NCBI GenBank assembly: GCA_035561515.1
Contig: DATMXP010000023.1
Location: 62,001-126,000, forward strand
Direction: 5' to 3'
DNA: 64,000 bases
Source of the DNA: Terriglobales bacterium
GTDB taxonomy: Bacteria; Acidobacteriota; Terriglobia; Terriglobales; Acidobacteriaceae
Shown: positions 34,386-43,478 of the stretch, piece by piece
Numbering within the stretch: the first letter of the stretch is position 1
Layout of the letters: each line of letters opens with the position of its first letter
The notes under the pieces: generated by a model
Seen by the model: only the letters and a program-made list of their open reading frames with translations
Database searches by the model: none
Told to the model about the DNA's origin: nothing
Program-made: the position numbers and the translations under genes

Positions 34386-36094
34386 GACGGTTTGGTCTGT
34401 TTGTCGTGATTGCATTGCTGGTGGGCGGTCTGGCCTTGAGCCAATGGCGGAAGCCGCAGGCGTACGCGTCGCCGGACGCAGTGCTGCATTTCATCGGCGA
34501 AACCGAGCGCGAACTAAGCCGCCTTCCGCTCAGTGCGACCCGATTGTCGAATGCCGACGAAATCCGGTTGGGCAACCGTCTGGCAGAACAGTACGCGTAT
34601 ATCGAGGAACGAGATCAGGACGACCCTGATATCAACGAAACTCGCCAATACATCGATAAAGTCGGACGGATGCTGGCCTTGCGAGCGAATCGCAAGCTTC
34701 CGTACAAGTTCCATTACATCCCCGACCGAAACATGGTGAACGCTTTTGCAATTCCGGGCGGGCACGTTTACATCGGACTTGGACTGCTCGACATGATGGA
34801 TAGCGAAGATGAACTCGCGTCCATACTCGGACACGAACTGGAGCACATCGACCGCTACCACGCCATGGATCGCATGCAAGTCGAGGCTCGCTTACGGCAT
34901 CTGGGCGTGTTCCGGGTTATTGCGCAGGTTCCCATCGCGCTGTTCCAAGCCGGATACAGCAAAGAACAGGAACTGGAAGCGGACCGGGAGGGCACACGAC
35001 TGGCGGTAATGGCCGGATACTCGGCAACCGGAGCTGTCCGTATTCTCGAAGCATTTCAGCGCAAGTATGAGGAAGTGGAGAAACGCGCTAAATCGCCTCA
35101 GGAAGAAGTAGGGAAAGTCGTGCTGGCGACAATGTCTGAATATTTTCGTTCGCATCCACCGACCAACGAGCGTGCCGCACAAATCCGCGACTTGATGATT
35201 TCGGAAAAGTGGGCGCCTGGGGGTGAAAGGCCACTGCAGATCGCATACCTGTTATGGACCGGAAGAGCTGAACAAGCCTTGGAGTCGGACAAGTACCGCG
35301 CAGCCGAAGGATTTGCCACTCAGGCGCTACAAAACAAGCCGGAATTTGAGCGTGCCCTCCGATTGTTGGCGCGAGCACAGTATTTGCAGGCCAATTTCAA
35401 GGACGCCTCCGCAACGTATGCTCGCCTACTGAAATTGAAGCCCTACGACGGAGAATACATTCGAGCGTTCGCCGACGGGATCACCGACATGCTTCCGGAG
35501 GACAGCGGCAGCGTCCGCCAGATGTTTGAAACATGGATGAAATCCGCCGAGGCTAGTTCGACTGACACCTGGGATGTGAAGGCTGGAATCGAACTTCGTG
35601 ACGGACGTCCGGCAGAAGCGGAACGCCTAATCGCGGACTTGAAAGCACATCCCGCATCGGAGAACAATCCCGAGCGCATGAGCCGGATCGCTTGGTGGTA
35701 TTACCGAGCACAGGATTACCCCCGCGCGTTCTCGCTGTTAGAGTCGGCAGCCCAGCAACGGCCGGGTGATGGCCGCATACTGACTGATTTCGCGTGGGCA
35801 GCAATTGAGCTACAACGGTATCAACAGGCAATTGCTAACCTGCAAGGCACAAGATCGAAAACAGATTCGGCAGAAATGGCGATGGCTTCCGCCGTCGCGC
35901 ATTGGCTGGCTCAGGACAAGACCGCAGCCTTATCAGAGTACCGGCAGGCAGTGAATCAGGAGCCGGCGTGGGAGAACCGCGCCTGGGTAGCACCCCAGTA
36001 TTCAACAACGGTGCTGCGAGCCATATCGGAGATCAAGCAGGAATTGGAATGGCAAAAGAGATCAACCTCTGTTGCGGACAGGCGAGCGCAGTAG
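34382..36094 (+). CDS. Exported M48-family metalloprotease with TPR domain
   Basis: A 570-residue protein with an N-terminal signal or anchor (MRRFGLFVVIALLVGGLALSQW). The M48 peptidase zinc motif HELEH (about residue 151) and the downstream Glu in EQELEADREG (about residue 202) supply the metal ligands. The C-terminal half holds TPR repeats (FATQALQNKPEFERALRLLARAQYLQANFKDASATY and more). This is the BepA/YfgC-like architecture, in which the protease controls quality of outer-membrane proteins in the periplasm. The ATG overlaps the DUF2339 stop by four bases; a longer in-frame start at 34190 lies inside that gene and would bury the signal peptide, so it is unlikely. Confidence 0.9.
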   Translation: MRRFGLFVVIALLVGGLALSQWRKPQAYASPDAVLHFIGETERELSRLPLSATRLSNADEIRLGNRLAEQYAYIEERDQDDPDINETRQYIDKVGRMLALRANRKLPYKFHYIPDRNMVNAFAIPGGHVYIGLGLLDMMDSEDELASILGHELEHIDRYHAMDRMQVEARLRHLGVFRVIAQVPIALFQAGYSKEQELEADREGTRLAVMAGYSATGAVRILEAFQRKYEEVEKRAKSPQEEVGKVVLATMSEYFRSHPPTNERAAQIRDLMISEKWAPGGERPLQIAYLLWTGRAEQALESDKYRAAEGFATQALQNKPEFERALRLLARAQYLQANFKDASATYARLLKLKPYDGEYIRAFADGITDMLPEDSGSVRQMFETWMKSAEASSTDTWDVKAGIELRDGRPAEAERLIADLKAHPASENNPERMSRIAWWYYRAQDYPRAFSLLESAAQQRPGDGRILTDFAWAAIELQRYQQAIANLQGTRSKTDSAEMAMASAVAHWLAQDKTAALSEYRQAVNQEPAWENRAWVAPQYSTTVLRAISEIKQELEWQKRSTSVADRRAQ

Positions 36095-36106
36095 AATTTC
36101 TGCGTC

Positions 36107-36520
36107 ATGATCTTCCACACCGAATACCACACCTTTAACACTAAGCGGCATCGAGAGTACATCCACATCACCCCGCAGGTTGATGCGGCGGTAAAGAAGA
36201 GCGGCATCCGCGAAGGGATGGTGCTCGTATCGGCGATGCATATCACCGCTGGCGTATACGTCAATGATAACGAGACGGGATTGATCGAGGACATCGACGA
36301 GTGGCTCGAAAAGCTGGCTCCATTTCGCGAGGACTATCAGCACCACAACACTGGCGAAGACAACGGCGACTCCCACCTGAAGTCCATGATTGTGCATCAC
36401 CAGGTGATCGTTCCGGTCACGAACGGCAAACTCGATCTCGGGCCATGGCAGCGAGTGTTCTACGCAGAGTTCGACGGACAGCGGCCTAAACGGCTGATTA
36501 TCAAAGTCATGGGCGAATAA
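36107..36520 (+). CDS. YjbQ family protein (UPF0047)
   Basis: A 137-residue single-domain protein of the YjbQ/UPF0047 family. The typical segments are [63 protein letters not shown] and [16 protein letters not shown]. Family members have been reported with weak thiamine-phosphate synthase activity, and the name secondary thiamine-phosphate synthase is used in annotation; the true role is not settled. Conserved His and Asp/Glu residues in [12 protein letters not shown] suggest a metal site. It follows the M48 gene by 12 bases. Confidence 0.92.
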   Translation: MIFHTEYHTFNTKRHREYIHITPQVDAAVKKSGIREGMVLVSAMHITAGVYVNDNETGLIEDIDEWLEKLAPFREDYQHHNTGEDNGDSHLKSMIVHHQVIVPVTNGKLDLGPWQRVFYAEFDGQRPKRLIIKVMGE

Positions 36521-36556
36521 CGGCGATTTGCCGCAGTTTTGCATCCAACAACTGCC

Positions 36557-37420
36557 ATGGCCCGTAAAGACCAAGCCGCCGAACTACTTCGGCAAGGATG
36601 CTCGCCGACCCAAATCGCCCAGCAGATGCGGACAACTCCGGCCGCCGTTATGCAATACCTTTGCGTGAAGATCGGCGAGGGTGAGTTGCGGCGGTCGGAC
36701 ATCGCCTTCTCTCTTCCTCCGGAAACCCGAACGGCAATCGAAGAAGCTATCAAGAAGACAGGCTCTACTTCTGCCGGGGTCGTCGGCCGCGAACTGCGCA
36801 AGCGTGGCATTCGTGCCAACCGAGTGGATGTGGGCATTTACATTCATTACCGCCGTGCGCGAGTCGTGCTCGGCGATATGTACGAACTGGTCCGGACAGT
36901 AGAGGTCCGCCTGCACAGCTTCCTCAAGCAGGCGTTTATCACAGAGTTCGGCGAGGAGCAGTGGTGGCGAAGCGGCGTTCCGGACAACATCCGGGCAGAT
37001 TGCGCGGCCCTGCTCGAAAAAGATCCCGAGCCCGCCGACGAGCCATACTGCTATACGCACCTGATCAACCTGCGCGAGATTCTGGACAAGCGCTGGTCCG
37101 TTCTCACGAAGTACATGCCGAAGGCGTTGCTGAACCAGAAGAAAGAGCTGCTCGATCGAATCACAAAGTTAAACCGCATCCGAAACAGCGTTATGCATCC
37201 CGTGCGCAACGCAGCACCGTCGGAAAGTGACTTCGAATTCGTGCGTGACCTGGAACGTGATCTGGCGGACCTGAGAGTTCATAATCCGGCTGAGAAGGAG
37301 GAGGTGCCTCTGGCAGAAGCCATCGAGGCTGCGGAACAGGGTTCTGCGCCCCACGAACTGGTAACCACCATCACCGATGCGAATGCCGAAGAAACTCCGC
37401 CGCAGGAGGAAGTCGCCTGA
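36557..37420 (+). CDS. HTH and HEPN (Swt1-like) domain protein
   Basis: A 287-residue protein of unassigned function. Residues 1-45 look like a helix-turn-helix (AAELLRQGCSPTQIAQQMRTTPAAVMQYL). A second basic helical segment follows (about residues 60-95). The central part, from YELVRTVEVRLHSFLKQAF through GEEQWWRSGVP to RITKLNRIRNSVMHPVR, fits a HEPN domain of the Swt1 type and contains the RNxxxH motif (RNSVMH, about residues 212-217). In active members that motif makes an RNase. The C-terminal 55 residues are acidic and disordered. Start is ATG 36557; a TTG at 36539 is less likely. No antitoxin-like nucleotidyltransferase lies beside it. Confidence 0.7.
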   Translation: MARKDQAAELLRQGCSPTQIAQQMRTTPAAVMQYLCVKIGEGELRRSDIAFSLPPETRTAIEEAIKKTGSTSAGVVGRELRKRGIRANRVDVGIYIHYRRARVVLGDMYELVRTVEVRLHSFLKQAFITEFGEEQWWRSGVPDNIRADCAALLEKDPEPADEPYCYTHLINLREILDKRWSVLTKYMPKALLNQKKELLDRITKLNRIRNSVMHPVRNAAPSESDFEFVRDLERDLADLRVHNPAEKEEVPLAEAIEAAEQGSAPHELVTTITDANAEETPPQEEVA

Positions 37421-37524
37421 CCTTCCCGAAAAGCGCTACACGTCGTGAAAATTCACTTACGCAGAAGCGACGCAAATCCCATATCCGTGCATCTTTAGTC
37501 TTCAGCGCTGCATTGCACCAAGCC

Positions 37525-37740
37525 ATGCTTACGGGTACCCAGATGTTACAAAAAGTGCCGGCTAATTCCTCCGTTGAGTCCGATCGCAAGAACAGAATCC
37601 ACAGCGTTTCTAACTCGATAAGTGCAGCCAAAACCATGCTTGCAGCGGAACTCCGCGACATACGCCGGAGGCTCTCTCAACTCGAACGTGAACTGGTCAA
37701 CGATGTGACCAACGACAGTTCCCAACAGGAAGCTGCCTAG
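37525..37740 (+). CDS. Small coiled-coil hypothetical protein
   Basis: A 71-residue frame whose second half (SAAKTMLAAELRDIRRRLSQLERELVND) is a good amphipathic coiled coil. The first half is polar. No family is recognised. It ends four bases into the stop region of the trehalose synthase gene on the other strand. Support is limited to the coiled-coil pattern and plausible codon use; it could be a chance frame. Confidence 0.4.
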   Translation: MLTGTQMLQKVPANSSVESDRKNRIHSVSNSISAAKTMLAAELRDIRRRLSQLERELVNDVTNDSSQQEAA

Positions 37741-40700
37741 GATTGCTTCGCACCGGGAGAAGTCTCGCCGGACATCCTTTGAAGCTGGTCTACGATCCCT
37801 CGCACCGGGATTCGTAGCCAGTCGGGCCGGTACTCCAATTCGTGAGTAACTTCAATCAAGCATTTCTCGATCAGGTACGACCGTATTAGAATTCTGCGTT
37901 CTTTGTCCGACGCCGGAAGGTACTCGGCATTTCCGGCATTTTCCAGATAGGATTTCAGGAAAATAGCGCTCATCCAGGTTCGCCACGCATTGGCCCACTG
38001 CTGAAGTGTCGGCAAGCGATCGTAAGCGACCACGATACCCGGCACCTGTCCATACAGCACCGCGTAAGAGATGTAGTGGAACGAGCGGATCATCGAAGCT
38101 ACATCTCGCAGGGCAGAACGTTTGATTCGACGTTCACTCATCGGACGCGTGGCTTCACCGTCGAAATCCATGATGAGCACATCATTACCCGTGAACTGCA
38201 GATGGCGCAGATGGAAATCGCCGTGAATGCGAATGCGGCTGCACGAGATTCGCTCATCACGCAGATCCTGCAAATGGCGGCGCACGTCCGACTCGCGCCC
38301 GAGCAATTCGTTGACATCGTCCCTCAGAGCGCCCGTCAGGCTTTTATGGCGGACCCGCAACGCGTCAAACGTTCGCCCAATCTGGCCGAGCATGCCGTGA
38401 TAAAGGCCGTGCCGATAGAAGTCGGTGAACGGTTCTGGAGTAAACTCCGGGATTTCCGGCTTGCTGGAAAGCGCTGAATGTAGTTCCGCTGTTCGCTTAC
38501 CGAGTTGGCCGATCGTATCGAGCCGCGTCCCCAGCAGGTCGCGCATGATAACCGGGACGGGCATAGAAGCGGCCGTTAGCAAGTCAACCGACGGATTCAT
38601 TTCCCGTAATCTCGAATCGTCGGCAGGTATCGTCAGCGCACGTTCGAAATATAGGCCGAGGTGATCGAGCATGTAGTCCCAACCGTTCGTCCCGTTTCTA
38701 GCGAAAGAAGTCAACAGACCAAGGGTTGTGGCTTGAGCTCCCTCGTCAAATGCCTCTTGGTATTCGAGGAAGCCGAGGGCTCTCGGCATATTGCAGAAGT
38801 CGGTATGCTCCGTGAGGAACTCCATGATTTCGCGATCAGGATTCGGTCCCGGCTCCAGCCGACGGTAGAGCTTGAGCGTGAAATCTTCTCCGAACCGGAT
38901 GTAAGAGTTCGGCTGATCGGTGGGAATGCGATGAGGGGCAAGGTCAGAGCGTTTCCGCCCCCATGCCTTGCGAAACGCGCGCGTATGGCCGGCTTTCAAC
39001 TCGCCATTATCGCTCTTGAAACGGCGGCGCTTTACCATTGCACCAAGAAGCGAATTACTGAAATCGGTATCGAATACCGCACCGTAAAGAACGGTCGTTT
39101 CGGCCGACATGCCGGCAACTTTTGCCAGCACTGCTTCTCGATTGTCCCGCAGGAGCGTGTCGGCTTTCTCGCCAGAGACGAGCGACAGCGCCACCAGATA
39201 TGTATCCGGATCCCCGTCGGTGTACTCGATGTCCGTTAAGAGTAGATACCCTCGTGACCCACCGACTGGGATTACATCCTTCAATGAAACTTCACGAATG
39301 TGCCGGTTGCGGCCGAGAAACCAGGAACGCTTCGGAAGTAGTCTCGGCAGCAGACGGACCACGCCCGTCCAGGCGGAGTAGGAAAATACGTCCTCAGTTG
39401 CTTCAGCCACAAGCGTGGGGACTTCATCCTTGGAACCAACCGCGAGCGACTCCAGGCTCACTTCTTTCGGCTGCATGTGAAACCAATGGAAGGCGTTCGG
39501 CCCCAGAGAAAGGAAATACGGCTGGTCGGAGGTAACGGGAAACCTGCTACGTCCGAAAACCTCTACCGGTACCAGACCGGCGTGCCGCGAAAGGTCCAGT
39601 TCTACGCTCTGGGCGAACCGGGACAAGTTTGCGACGACCAGAATCTTCTCGTCTTCAAACTGCCGGATAAACGCCAAGACCTTGTTATTGCTGGGGTGCA
39701 GAAACTCCAGCGAGCCCCGCCCGAACGCCGCAAACTGCTTGCGCTGCGCAATCATGCGCTTCATCCACCAGAGCAGCGAGTGGGGATTGTTTTGCTGCGC
39801 CTCTACGTTGATGGCCTCGTAATGGTATTGCGGGTCGATGTTGACCGGCAGGTATAAACGTTGCGGATTCGCACGTGAGAATCCTGCATTACGGTCGGCG
39901 CTCCATTGCATTGGCGTACGGACACCATTGCGATCGCCAAGATAAACGTTATCCCCCATCCCAATTTCATCGCCGTAGTAAATGACAGGCGTTCCTGGAA
40001 GAGCGAACAATAATCCGTTCATCAACTCGATCTTACGGCGGTCGTTTTCGAGCAGTGGAGCCAGTCGCCGCCGGATTCCTAGATTGATTCGCATCTGGCG
40101 ATCGTGGGCATAGCTCCGGTACATATAGTCGCGCTCTTCGTCCGTGACCATTTCGAGCGTCAACTCGTCGTGGTTTCGAAGGAACATCGCCCACTGGCAA
40201 TTCTCAGGAATAGAAGGCGTAAGCCGGAGGATGTCGATGATCGGATAGCGATCTTCCATCCGCAGCGCCATAAACAGGCGCGGCATGACGGGAAAATGGA
40301 ATGCCATATGGCATTCGTCGCCGGTCCCAAAATAAGCGACGGAATCTTCCGGCCACTGGTTGGCTTCGGCCAGTAGCATTCGGCCGGTGTACTTCTTATC
40401 GACGTGCGTCCGCAATTCCCGTAGTACCCGGTGCGTTTCCGGCAGATTCTCGCAATTTGTCCCCTCGCGCTCGATCAGGTACGGAACCGCATCAAGGCGT
40501 AACCCGTCGACGCCCATATCGAGCCAAAAGTCCATGGCAGCGAACATCGCGTCGCGAACCTCCGGGTTGTCCCAGTTCAAATCGGGCTGATGCGAGTAGA
40601 ACCGGTGCCAGTAGTAGGCCTTTGCGACCGGGTCCCACGTCCAGTTGGAGGTTTCGAAATCCTTGAAGATGATGCGTGTTTCCTTGTAGAGCTCTGGCGT

Positions 40701-41105
40701 ATCGCTCCATACGTAGAAGTTGCGCCAGCGACTCCCGGGCGCGGCACGGCGCGAACGCTGAAACCAGACGTGCTGGTCGGAAGTGTGGTTCAGCACCAAC
40801 TCGGTAATGACGCGAATGCCACGTCGGTGCGCTTCTTTCAGGAATTTCTGGAAGTCGCCCAGAGTCCCATAAGACGGATGGATGTCGTTGTAATCTGCAA
40901 TGTCGTATCCATCATCTTTGAGCGGCGAAGGACAGAATGGCAGAAGCCAGATCGCCGTTACGCCCAAATCCTCCAGATAGTCCAGCTTTTGGGAAAGGCC
41001 AATGAAGTCTCCGATTCCGTCCGTTACGCTGTCGTAAAACGCGCGTACGTGCACTTCATAGATAATGGCGTCTTTGTACCAAGTGGGATTCGAGCGCAAG
41101 TTCAT
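37737..41105 (-). CDS. treS: Trehalose synthase-maltokinase fusion
   Basis: A 1122-residue bifunctional protein. Residues 1-560 form a GH13 trehalose synthase that interconverts maltose and trehalose. The catalytic nucleophile is Asp205 (GLRLDAVPY), the acid Glu247 (LLAEANQW) and the third Asp313 (RNHDELT); the DGYDIADYNDI segment also fits. Residues from about 575 to the end are a maltokinase, with an N-terminal cap, the phosphotransferase motif IRIHGDFHLRHLQ and the metal motif MDFDGEATRP. The kinase makes maltose 1-phosphate, the donor for GlgE in alpha-glucan synthesis. No glgE or glgB is in view. It is separated by 100 bases from the efflux operon upstream on the same strand, so it probably has its own promoter. 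Confidence 0.96.
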   Translation of the reverse strand: MNLRSNPTWYKDAIIYEVHVRAFYDSVTDGIGDFIGLSQKLDYLEDLGVTAIWLLPFCPSPLKDDGYDIADYNDIHPSYGTLGDFQKFLKEAHRRGIRVITELVLNHTSDQHVWFQRSRRAAPGSRWRNFYVWSDTPELYKETRIIFKDFETSNWTWDPVAKAYYWHRFYSHQPDLNWDNPEVRDAMFAAMDFWLDMGVDGLRLDAVPYLIEREGTNCENLPETHRVLRELRTHVDKKYTGRMLLAEANQWPEDSVAYFGTGDECHMAFHFPVMPRLFMALRMEDRYPIIDILRLTPSIPENCQWAMFLRNHDELTLEMVTDEERDYMYRSYAHDRQMRINLGIRRRLAPLLENDRRKIELMNGLLFALPGTPVIYYGDEIGMGDNVYLGDRNGVRTPMQWSADRNAGFSRANPQRLYLPVNIDPQYHYEAINVEAQQNNPHSLLWWMKRMIAQRKQFAAFGRGSLEFLHPSNNKVLAFIRQFEDEKILVVANLSRFAQSVELDLSRHAGLVPVEVFGRSRFPVTSDQPYFLSLGPNAFHWFHMQPKEVSLESLAVGSKDEVPTLVAEATEDVFSYSAWTGVVRLLPRLLPKRSWFLGRNRHIREVSLKDVIPVGGSRGYLLLTDIEYTDGDPDTYLVALSLVSGEKADTLLRDNREAVLAKVAGMSAETTVLYGAVFDTDFSNSLLGAMVKRRRFKSDNGELKAGHTRAFRKAWGRKRSDLAPHRIPTDQPNSYIRFGEDFTLKLYRRLEPGPNPDREIMEFLTEHTDFCNMPRALGFLEYQEAFDEGAQATTLGLLTSFARNGTNGWDYMLDHLGLYFERALTIPADDSRLREMNPSVDLLTAASMPVPVIMRDLLGTRLDTIGQLGKRTAELHSALSSKPEIPEFTPEPFTDFYRHGLYHGMLGQIGRTFDALRVRHKSLTGALRDDVNELLGRESDVRRHLQDLRDERISCSRIRIHGDFHLRHLQFTGNDVLIMDFDGEATRPMSERRIKRSALRDVASMIRSFHYISYAVLYGQVPGIVVAYDRLPTLQQWANAWRTWMSAIFLKSYLENAGNAEYLPASDKERRILIRSYLIEKCLIEVTHELEYRPDWLRIPVRGIVDQLQRMSGETSPGAKQS

Positions 41106-41205
41106 GTCTTGGATTAAGCCCGGGAAATGACTGATCTACTCGGATGCAGTTTAAGACAAATTGGTAGCAGCCGGCTTTAAATCTCGTATTCCGACCCACC
41201 GTATT

Positions 41206-42339
41206 TTAATCGAGCGACTTGCGGAAACGCAGGATACTGAAACTCAGGATGAGCAACGCAAATGCCGCCATGCTGGCCATCTGCGGCCATAACACCGAAA
41301 ATCCAACTCCCTTCAAATACACCCCTCTGAGGATTACCAGAAAATAGCGAAGCGGGTCCGCATACGACACGATCTGTAGCCACTCGGGCATGCTGCTGAT
41401 CGGAGATGAAAATCCCGAAAAGATGATCGCCGGCATGATGAAGAAGAAAGCCGAAATCATCGCCTGTTGCTGCGTGGAAGAAACCGTGGAGATGAGCAAC
41501 CCTGTCCCAAGCATGCAGAGCAGGAACAGCACGGTTCCAGCAGTGAGCACCATCAAACTTCCACGCAAAGGAATGCCAAACCAGAGCGTCCCGACTGCAG
41601 TAATAAGAGCGGCATCCATCAATCCGATCAAGAAGAACGGAATCGTCTTGCCAAGGATGAACTCTGACTGGCGGATCGGCGTCACCATGATCTGCTCCAG
41701 CGTACCGATCTCCCTTTCCCTCACGACGGCGAAAGCGGTCAGGATGATGATGATGACTAGCATTAGGTTACCCATCACCCCGGGAACAAAGAACCACTGG
41801 CTGCGCAGGTCAGGGTTAAACCAGGGACGGTGCTCCACTGACACAGATGGCATTTGTGACGCCATCAATGGTGACGTTCGTCCCAAGGATTCCTGTTGAT
41901 ACGTCTTCGCGAAATCGGCCGCAACCCGGTTCATGTAGCCAACCGCAATCAAAGCCGTATTCGAGTTGCTCGCGTCCACGATCGCTTGTACCGACGCGGT
42001 CCCTCCCTTCTGAAGTTCCCGTGAGAAGCCAGAATTGATTTGTAGGGCGAGCACAACATCCCCGCGATCAATCAATGTGTGCAACTCATTCCGGTCCTGG
42101 GTACGAACCTGGATGTCGAAATATGGGCTTCCTTCCATCCTGGAAATGAGTTCCCTGCTCTCGGGGCTATTGTCGTAATCCACAATTGCAGTCGATGCAT
42201 GCTTGATTTCAAGTGTGGCGGCATAGCCGAATATCAACATCTGAAGAATCGGTGGCCCTATCAGGACAAATCGCGTGCGCTTATCCCGGAACACCTGGAT
42301 GAACTCTTTGATCAGCATCTGCCACAATCGCATCCACAT
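41206..42339 (-). CDS. ABC-2 type efflux permease (YbhR-like)
   Basis: A 377-residue ABC-2 permease and last gene of the efflux operon. One helix lies near residues 25-43, a large periplasmic domain of about 130 residues follows (from the STAIVDYDNSPESRELISR segment to about residue 175), and five helices are clustered in the C-terminal half. The conserved EREIGTLEQIMVTPIRQSEFILGK loop between the second and third helices is the coupling region to the ATPase. ATG 42339 begins five bases after the partner permease stop. The longer frame reaching 42747 runs through that partner gene and is not real. Together with the other permease it would form a heterodimeric pump. Confidence 0.9.
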   Translation of the reverse strand: MWMRLWQMLIKEFIQVFRDKRTRFVLIGPPILQMLIFGYAATLEIKHASTAIVDYDNSPESRELISRMEGSPYFDIQVRTQDRNELHTLIDRGDVVLALQINSGFSRELQKGGTASVQAIVDASNSNTALIAVGYMNRVAADFAKTYQQESLGRTSPLMASQMPSVSVEHRPWFNPDLRSQWFFVPGVMGNLMLVIIIILTAFAVVREREIGTLEQIMVTPIRQSEFILGKTIPFFLIGLMDAALITAVGTLWFGIPLRGSLMVLTAGTVLFLLCMLGTGLLISTVSSTQQQAMISAFFFIMPAIIFSGFSSPISSMPEWLQIVSYADPLRYFLVILRGVYLKGVGFSVLWPQMASMAAFALLILSFSILRFRKSLD

Positions 42340-42344
42340 GGCGG

Positions 42345-43478
42345 TCACCCCAACTGCTTTCTGAATGCACGGGTGGCGACAAGCACGAGCACCGTGGCAA
42401 AGATGATCAACGCCAGCAGGTTCGTCCAAAGCAGCACGATCGGAGTTCCCTTCAGGAACACCGCACGAATCATGGCCATGAAGTACCGGGCCGGAATAAT
42501 ATACGTGACCACCTGGATCACGCGTGGCATCTGGTCGATGGGGAAGATAAATCCCGACAACAAGAATGCAGGCAGAAACGTAACGACCATCGACATCTGG
42601 CTGGCGGCGAGCTGCGACTTCATCACCACGGACAGCACGTATCCCATGGAGAGCACAACCAGCAGGAAGAGAACCGACGTAAGGAAGAATAGCGACAAGG
42701 TTCCTCGAAACGGCACCTGGAACCACCACACGCCAATCGCCGCGCAAAGGAACGTATCCAGCAACCCTATAACAAGGTAGGGTGCCAGTTTCCCAATCAT
42801 CAGTTCAATGGGCGATATTGGAGTGGAGACAAGTTGCTCCATTGTGCCTCGTTCCCATTCACGAGCGATCGTAAGCGAGGTGAGGAACGTTCCGACAACC
42901 GCCATAACGATGGCAATCACTCCTGGAACGATATTCGCCATGCTCTCCAGGTCCTCATTGAACCAAGTGCGCGCGGCGATATTCAAAGAGGCTTCCGGCG
43001 ACCGTTGCCCACGCCTCTCAATCCACGTAGCTTGAACTCTTCGCGCATAATCCTGACCGAGCGCCTCAACGTAGTTCATTGCCACGTTAGCGGAATTCGC
43101 GTCCGTCGCATCCACGATCACCTGCACGGAAGCCATACCGCCGGACTTCACCTTCTCCGAGAAGTCTGGCGCTATCACCACACCGAGCACGCAGTCTCCC
43201 CGATCGATACCATCGATCAAATCGCGGTAAGTTTCGACCCCACGGACGATATGGAAGTATTCCGAAGCCTGGAGGCGCTTTAGGAAGTCCTGGCTCTGCT
43301 GCGAGCCGTCACGGTCGAAAACGTATGTCCGCACATGTTTAATGTCGAAACTTACGCCATACCCGAACGCCAGCATCAACACCAGAGGCATGATGACCAC
43401 GATGGCAATCGATCGTGAATCACGGGAAATCTGCACCAATTCCTTCCATGCAATCGCTCGAAGGCGGTGGTAGCGCAT
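42345..43478 (-). CDS. ABC-2 type efflux permease (YbhS-like)
   Basis: A 377-residue paralogue of the next permease, with the same layout: one N-terminal helix (IAIVVIMPLVLMLAFGYGV), a periplasmic domain that opens with TYVFDRDGSQQSQDFLKRL, and C-terminal helices. Its coupling loop reads EWERGTMEQLVSTPISPIELMIGK. The start codon overlaps the stop of the ATPase gene by one base (TAATG), so translation is coupled. The pair corresponds to YbhS and YbhR of the E. coli YbhGFSR exporter. Substrates may be drugs, dyes or cations; this cannot be told from sequence. Confidence 0.9.
   Translation of the reverse strand: MRYHRLRAIAWKELVQISRDSRSIAIVVIMPLVLMLAFGYGVSFDIKHVRTYVFDRDGSQQSQDFLKRLQASEYFHIVRGVETYRDLIDGIDRGDCVLGVVIAPDFSEKVKSGGMASVQVIVDATDANSANVAMNYVEALGQDYARRVQATWIERRGQRSPEASLNIAARTWFNEDLESMANIVPGVIAIVMAVVGTFLTSLTIAREWERGTMEQLVSTPISPIELMIGKLAPYLVIGLLDTFLCAAIGVWWFQVPFRGTLSLFFLTSVLFLLVVLSMGYVLSVVMKSQLAASQMSMVVTFLPAFLLSGFIFPIDQMPRVIQVVTYIIPARYFMAMIRAVFLKGTPIVLLWTNLLALIIFATVLVLVATRAFRKQLG

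Noticed and set aside
42340..42747. N-terminal extension of the YbhR-like permease
   Set aside because: The stretch lies in another frame of the upstream permease gene and has no membrane-protein character; the true start is ATG 42339.
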